Shown here one piece after another: positions 60,036 to 64,000 of a stretch of 64,000 bases of DNA. Both the position numbers and the translations under genes were made by a program. Positions within the stretch are counted from its first letter, which is position 1; each line of letters starts with the position of its first letter. The DNA lies in contig NZ_WASO01000003.1 in NCBI RefSeq assembly GCF_009712605.1, positions 300,523 through 364,522 on the forward strand, written 5' to 3'. Origin of the DNA: Paludibacter sp. (GTDB lineage Bacteria; Bacteroidota; Bacteroidia; Bacteroidales; Paludibacteraceae). The notes beneath the pieces were generated by a model. It did not search any database and had not been told where the DNA came from. It saw only the letters and a list, made by a program, of their open reading frames with translations.

Positions 60036-61379
60036 TTAGAACTTGAATTGCAGGCGAACGGTAAACAAATTGTCAAGAATGTCTTTTGAGAAATCTGTTT
60101 TAAGATCAGCTGAAGCAAGATTTATTGATTTTTCGTTTTTTACATTTTCATAATATACCTGCAAGCGGAGAGCAGGGTTAATGCGCCAGAGAGCTCCGAT
60201 TCCAAGTGTATTGTAAGCAATATCAGCGGATGTGGTTTTTACGTTATAAGAGGTCGCGGCTCCTATCTCGTTACCACTCACTTTGGTGTTCGGATCATAA
60301 CGGTCGTACTTCAATACTAATGAAAAAGGCGATTGGCCAAGGTCCTGGATAAGAATGGCATACCAACCACTTGTATTTCGAATATAGGTGTCGCCTGACG
60401 GATTGGTAAATGAGTTTGGACTGGAACTGCTGGATGATGTTCCGGGTTGAGTTCCCCACAAATATTCGGCACGTAACTGCGTCATACCTAATGATGATTC
60501 AACACTGAATTGACCATCAAAACCATAGTATACACGTTTGGCGAATTGACTCTTGTTTGATGCGGAGTTATCTAATACAAACCCATTCCCTGTTGAGGTG
60601 TAAACGTTAACCGTACCTTGATAAAGGCCACCATTATAATAAGAAGCACCAAGTCCCCATTTTGCAGTAGAACCTATTGATTTTGAGGCAATAATTTGGC
60701 CAATGAAGTCCATATTGCTTTTGGTCTGAACGTTAATTGAGTTCCCCCCGAATAAACCACCCTGAATTTTGATGAAATTAAGTGGGGAGGTAGCTGCTGG
60801 TTGTAACACAATCATAGCTCCTAAATCCTGTTCGTCAGGGAACAGATTTTGTACTATGCGTGAACGTTCGGGAGATTCGAGAAGAGATGATGAATAAGCA
60901 ACTTCATTACCAAAGGGACGGTCGAATACCCCTGCACGAAGAGCACTTGTACCGAACCATGGATCTTTAACGTTCAAAAAAGCTTTTTTTATCGAAACGG
61001 AGGAAATTCCGGTCGCCTTTGTGGTACTACCATTAGCTGATTCGCCAATATTTAGTTCGAATGTTCCGGAAGCAAGACCGCCATTATCATAAGTGAAATT
61101 GATGCGGCCACGACGAATTCCGAAACGGTTGAAGGATGACAAATTCCCGTTTTCAACAGTATTACTACCCCCAACCTTAGCTCCGGCATAAGCCTGTCCC
61201 CATTGCCATTGCGGTTGTATATAACCGGATATCTTCAGTGCATTTAATTTATCTACCGTACTACTTAAAGTTTCAACTTTTTGTTGAACCTGTTCAAGCG
61301 GAGTTGCTTCTTCTTCCTGAGCAAATGTAGTAAACGAAGCAGCAGCAAAAGCTGCAATCAAGAGAATCTGTTTCTTCAT
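60036..61379 (-). CDS. Phosphate-selective porin (OprO/OprP-like)
   Basis: The 447-residue outer-membrane protein has a signal peptide (KKQILLIAAFAAASFTTFAQ) and a short coiled-coil-like stretch (about residues 25-50). A long barrel follows, beginning KISGYIQPQWQWGQAYAG and containing RFGIRRGRINFTYDNGGLAS, as in the OprO/OprP family. It ends in QFKF with a terminal Phe. It lies upstream of pstS, has a matching Pho-box-like promoter, and presumably brings phosphate or phosphate esters across the outer membrane. Confidence 0.9.
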   Translation of the reverse strand: MKKQILLIAAFAAASFTTFAQEEEATPLEQVQQKVETLSSTVDKLNALKISGYIQPQWQWGQAYAGAKVGGSNTVENGNLSSFNRFGIRRGRINFTYDNGGLASGTFELNIGESANGSTTKATGISSVSIKKAFLNVKDPWFGTSALRAGVFDRPFGNEVAYSSSLLESPERSRIVQNLFPDEQDLGAMIVLQPAATSPLNFIKIQGGLFGGNSINVQTKSNMDFIGQIIASKSIGSTAKWGLGASYYNGGLYQGTVNVYTSTGNGFVLDNSASNKSQFAKRVYYGFDGQFSVESSLGMTQLRAEYLWGTQPGTSSSSSSPNSFTNPSGDTYIRNTSGWYAILIQDLGQSPFSLVLKYDRYDPNTKVSGNEIGAATSYNVKTTSADIAYNTLGIGALWRINPALRLQVYYENVKNEKSINLASADLKTDFSKDILDNLFTVRLQFKF

Positions 61380-61409
61380 AAGAATTTAGTATTGGTTTCT
61401 TTTCAAGCG

Positions 61410-61445
61410 CAAAGGTCGTATACGGGTGTTACAAAACTATTACAA
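61410..61445 (-). promoter_or_regulatory. Pho-box-like promoter of the porin gene
   Basis: On the minus strand TTGTAATAGTT and TTGTAACACCC (two 11-bp units) are followed by a 6-bp spacer and GACCTTTG, one base off the TAnnTTTG -7 element. Length and spacing equal those of the pst promoter. The start codon is about 30 bases downstream. Confidence 0.75.
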
Positions 61446-61535
61446 CCGTATGAAGAAAAGGATAAACAACTTGCGTGTAAAGATAGTTCGACTTAGAGCA
61501 GAGTGTCTTTGTATCTTATTAATTAACAGAATAAA

Positions 61536-61578
61536 AAAGAGCCGAAACTCTCCTGTGAAAAGAAAGATCCGGCTCTTT
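61536..61578 (-). terminator. Terminator after the VWA-domain gene
   Basis: AAAGAGCCG (61536-61544) pairs with CGGCTCTTT (61570-61578), and a T-run follows on the minus strand. The loop is rather long (25 bases). Confidence 0.75.
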
Positions 61579-61601
61579 GAAAATATCTGTAAGGTTGATT
61601 T

Positions 61602-63446
61602 CTACAGTTGCTTGGCTACTTCTGCCAGACGTATAAATTCGTGGCGGTAGCCTTGTGGATCGTTGCCCAATCCTTTGCGGGCAAGTTCTGTTACTTTGTC
61701 GTAAGTGGCGTCGCCTTTGAAGTCGGAGTCGCGGAGCAGTTGCGAAAACATGGCAACGGCTGAGGCAAAAGCAAAATCTTCACTCATTTTCTTGTCCCGA
61801 TCGCTGGCCATTACGGGAACTTCCATTTTGATACTGGTATCGCTGTCAATTGGTTTGTAGCGCAGTTTTACTGTCATCAGTTCATTACTGTTGTTGGCGG
61901 TAGCTGTCGAAGCATTTGTCTTTTGATATTTGAGATCGTCCACGCCACCGTAATTATTTTTTACGCCTACAGGAATGATTTCGTAGAAAGCGGTAACGGT
62001 GTGGCCGGCTCCCAGTTCTCCGGCATCTTTTTTGTCGTCATTAAAATCCTCTTTGTTGAGTAGGCGGCTTTCGTAACCGATCAAACGATAGGCACTCACG
62101 TATTTTGGATTAAATTCCACCTGAAGTTTTACATCTTTGGCAACAGCATACATGGTGGATCCAAATTCACTGACAAGTACTTTGTTGGCTTCCTGCAGGT
62201 TGTCGATGTAAGAGTGATTCCCATTTCCTTTTTCTGCAAGAGTTTGCAATTTAGCATCCTTGTAATTGCCCATTCCATAACCCAAAACTGTGAGATAAAC
62301 GCCGGTTTTACGTTTTTCTGTAATCAGACTTTCCAAATCATCGGTTGATGAAACGCCAACATTAAAATCGCCGTCGGTGCAGAGGATGATGCGGTTGTTG
62401 CCTCCTTTGATAAAATTCTTTTCGGCAATTTTATATGCCAGCTGAATACCGGCTCCACCGGCAGTCGAACCGCCCGCTTGGAGGTTATTCAGAGCTTCTG
62501 TAATTTTTTGTTTGTCGCTTCCCGGGGTGGAAGGCAATGCTTCACCAGCTGCTCCGGCATAGGTCACAATAGCCACGCGGTCTTTGTCGCGGAGGTTATT
62601 TACGAGCAACTTTATGGAAGCAATAACCAATGGTAAACGGTTGGCACTGCCCATCGATCCCGAAACATCGATCAGGAAAACAAAATTGGAAGCCGGAAGG
62701 TTTTCCGAAGGAATCTCTTTTGCTTTCACTCCAATGCGAACCAAAAGATGATCTTTGGCCCAGGGACAACTCTGTGTTTCAGTCAGAATATTAACAGGAT
62801 GCTTACCCGTAGGATTCGGATAGTTGTACGAAAAATAGTTGATGCACTCTTCGGTACGGATCGAATTCTTTTCGGGCTTCTGTCCGAGATTGATCATCCG
62901 GCGTATATTGCTGTAGGAGGCAGCATCCACATCCAGCGAAAAAGTTGAAAGAGGATCGGCTTTCGCATCTTTGAATCGGTTTTCAGCAAACGATTTGTAC
63001 TCTTCATTCTTTTCGGAGTTGTAGTCGTAAGCCGGGGCTGGCGAAGGATAATATCCGCTTTGTACCTGAACACCGGCTACACTGCCACACATTGACTTCA
63101 TCTTTTGAACGCCATAACCAACCACCATTACCTCACTAAGCGTCTTGGTGTCGGGTTGCAAAGCCACATCGATTCGGATTTTGGTTGCTTTAATTTCTTG
63201 CTTTATATATCCGATATAGGAAAATTCGAGTTTCTTGCCTTTTTCAACATTGATAGAATATTGACCGTTGGTATCGGTAAGTGTACCGACATTGGTTCCT
63301 TTTATTGTAACGGAGACTCCTATCAAAGGTGAATTATCGCTGGCATCGGTTACTTTGCCGGTAACGGTTAGAACTTCGGCATTGGCAAATCCGAAAGAGA
63401 TGAGGAATAAGGCGAAACAAATGGCCTTCGTGCAGGTTGTTTTCAT
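61602..63446 (-). CDS. Exported VWA-domain protein (YfbK-like) with carboxypeptidase-like N-terminus
   Basis: The 614-residue protein has a signal peptide (to about residue 23) and a carboxypeptidase-regulatory-like beta-sandwich (about 25-100, VTDASDNSPLIGVSVTIKGT) ending in EVMVVGYGVQK, the sequence normally found before TonB plugs. A YfbK N-terminal region (about 155-240) is followed by a VWA domain with an intact metal site (D260-x-S262-x-S264, T328, D358) and a C-terminal DUF3520-like region. Likely a surface-adhesion or complex-assembly protein. An ECF sigma factor gene lies divergently upstream. Confidence 0.9.
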   Translation of the reverse strand: MKTTCTKAICFALFLISFGFANAEVLTVTGKVTDASDNSPLIGVSVTIKGTNVGTLTDTNGQYSINVEKGKKLEFSYIGYIKQEIKATKIRIDVALQPDTKTLSEVMVVGYGVQKMKSMCGSVAGVQVQSGYYPSPAPAYDYNSEKNEEYKSFAENRFKDAKADPLSTFSLDVDAASYSNIRRMINLGQKPEKNSIRTEECINYFSYNYPNPTGKHPVNILTETQSCPWAKDHLLVRIGVKAKEIPSENLPASNFVFLIDVSGSMGSANRLPLVIASIKLLVNNLRDKDRVAIVTYAGAAGEALPSTPGSDKQKITEALNNLQAGGSTAGGAGIQLAYKIAEKNFIKGGNNRIILCTDGDFNVGVSSTDDLESLITEKRKTGVYLTVLGYGMGNYKDAKLQTLAEKGNGNHSYIDNLQEANKVLVSEFGSTMYAVAKDVKLQVEFNPKYVSAYRLIGYESRLLNKEDFNDDKKDAGELGAGHTVTAFYEIIPVGVKNNYGGVDDLKYQKTNASTATANNSNELMTVKLRYKPIDSDTSIKMEVPVMASDRDKKMSEDFAFASAVAMFSQLLRDSDFKGDATYDKVTELARKGLGNDPQGYRHEFIRLAEVAKQL

Positions 63447-63529
63447 AGTTGTATGTTTTAATGGGGTGAGAAAATAGTTTTCTTTTCCCTATAGATGCTC
63501 CTGCATCCGAAATTCCATAAAAGATTTTC

Positions 63530-63537
63530 TATTTTTG
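63530..63537 (+). promoter_or_regulatory. Candidate -7 element of the sigma factor gene
   Basis: TATTTTTG matches TAnnTTTG and lies 30 bases before the inferred TTG start. Confidence 0.45.
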
Positions 63538-63567
63538 TGTAACTTTTTTTGAAGCACCCGGAATCCA

Positions 63568-64000
63568 TTGAAAATTAAGCAGACATATAAAGATTGGAGT
63601 GACGAGGAGTTGCTTGGGCAATTTGGAAACACTTCGCGACAGGAATTTCTGGGTGCGCTTTATGCCCGTTATATTCCGTTGGTGTACGGATTGTGCCTGA
63701 AATACCTCCGTCAACAGGAGGATGCCGAAGATGCCGTGATGCATATTTACGAAGAACTGCAACGGAAAGTGGCTAACTTTGAAATTGATAACTTCCGAAC
63801 CTGGCTCTACAGCGTAGCAAAAAATCATTGTCTGCAAATCCTGCGACGCACGCAGGGACAATTATTTCAGGAAATCGACGAGCGCGTTATGGAATCGGAT
63901 GAATTTGAGCATCTATTAGATACGGACGAAGATATTGAAAAAGATAAAGCGTTGAATTATTGCCTGGACACCCTTTCAGTAGAACAAAAAGCCTGCGTCG
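63568..64000 (+). CDS. ECF-type RNA polymerase sigma factor (3' end outside window)
   Basis: This frame is open from 63553 to the window end. It encodes KQTYKDWSDEELLGQFGNTS, then sigma region 2 (FLGALYARYIPLVYGLCLKY, EDAEDAVMHIYEELQRKV, FRTWLYSVAKNHCLQILRR) and an acidic linker, and breaks off at the start of region 4 (LNYCLDTLSVEQKACV). No ATG is available before region 2, so the TTG at 63568 is the inferred start. It is divergent from the VWA gene, a pairing I have seen in Bacteroidetes, so one may control the other. Confidence 0.88.
   Translation, partial: MKIKQTYKDWSDEELLGQFGNTSRQEFLGALYARYIPLVYGLCLKYLRQQEDAEDAVMHIYEELQRKVANFEIDNFRTWLYSVAKNHCLQILRRTQGQLFQEIDERVMESDEFEHLLDTDEDIEKDKALNYCLDTLSVEQKACV

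Noticed and set aside
1-64000. CRISPR array, rRNA genes or a replication origin
   Set aside because: No regularly spaced repeats, no rRNA segments and no DnaA-box cluster were seen.

Overview
The window is a 64 kb piece of a Bacteroidia chromosome, most likely Bacteroidales. The genus cannot be fixed from the sequence alone. The signs of lineage are a fused LpxC/FabZ protein, a bacterial geranylgeranylglyceryl phosphate synthase, a DUF3078 protein, an ISAon1-type transposon, a PASTA/RluD pair, and repeated Bacteroidetes-type promoters (-7 element TAnnTTTG) with few Shine-Dalgarno sequences.

Layout. 1-7.8 kb: the end of the spc and the alpha ribosomal operon (rpsH end, rplF to rplQ, with secY, map, infA and rpoA), including a folded leader before rpsD. 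7.8-11.1 kb (minus): lipid A genes lpxD, lpxC/fabZ and lpxA. 11.6-17.8 kb (plus): PASTA protein, RluD-type pseudouridine synthase, HD-domain protein, short-chain dehydrogenase, and a RelA-like ppGpp synthetase with a degraded hydrolase motif. 17.9-18.1 kb: a nested palindromic element between two terminators. 18.1-22.8 kb (minus): M23 peptidase, ndk, recG, ispD, tadA. 22.9-26.5 kb (plus): aminopeptidase P, Crp-like regulator, outer-membrane protein, and a nitroreductase that is frameshifted and cut off.

26.5-36.5 kb is an AT-rich accessory stretch between the truncated nitroreductase gene and two identical tRNA-Lys genes. It reads mostly on the minus strand: DUF1573 protein, O-antigen-ligase-like polytopic protein with TPRs, a lipoprotein carrying a JAMM-type metal site, a small secreted protein, and a transglutaminase-like protein. 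A decayed IS3 element sits directly upstream of the transglutaminase-like gene, and a broken ISAon1-type element lies at the right edge.

36.8-51.4 kb is mostly backbone: GGGP synthase, glycosyltransferase, M64 peptidase, DUF3078 protein, HD protein, MscS channel, ClC channel, Tex, two exported proteins (one with a sorting-like C-terminal tail) and the membrane pyrophosphatase hppA.

52-54.8 kb holds a compact exported-protein locus: an aspartic protease with two DTG motifs, a frameshifted double-glycine-leader Cys-rich peptide, a perfect hairpin, a free-standing TonB-plug-like mini-protein and a TlpA-type thioredoxin. This is the best candidate here for an undescribed system.

55-61.4 kb (minus) is a phosphate-starvation unit: OprO/P-like porin, pstS, pstC, pstA, pstB, phoU. 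The porin and pst promoters share an identical 36-bp architecture of two 11-bp repeats, a 6-bp spacer and a -7 box, which is a convincing candidate Pho box. PstC carries a PstS-like block in its outside loop. The window ends with a VWA-domain protein (minus) and a divergent, incomplete ECF sigma factor.
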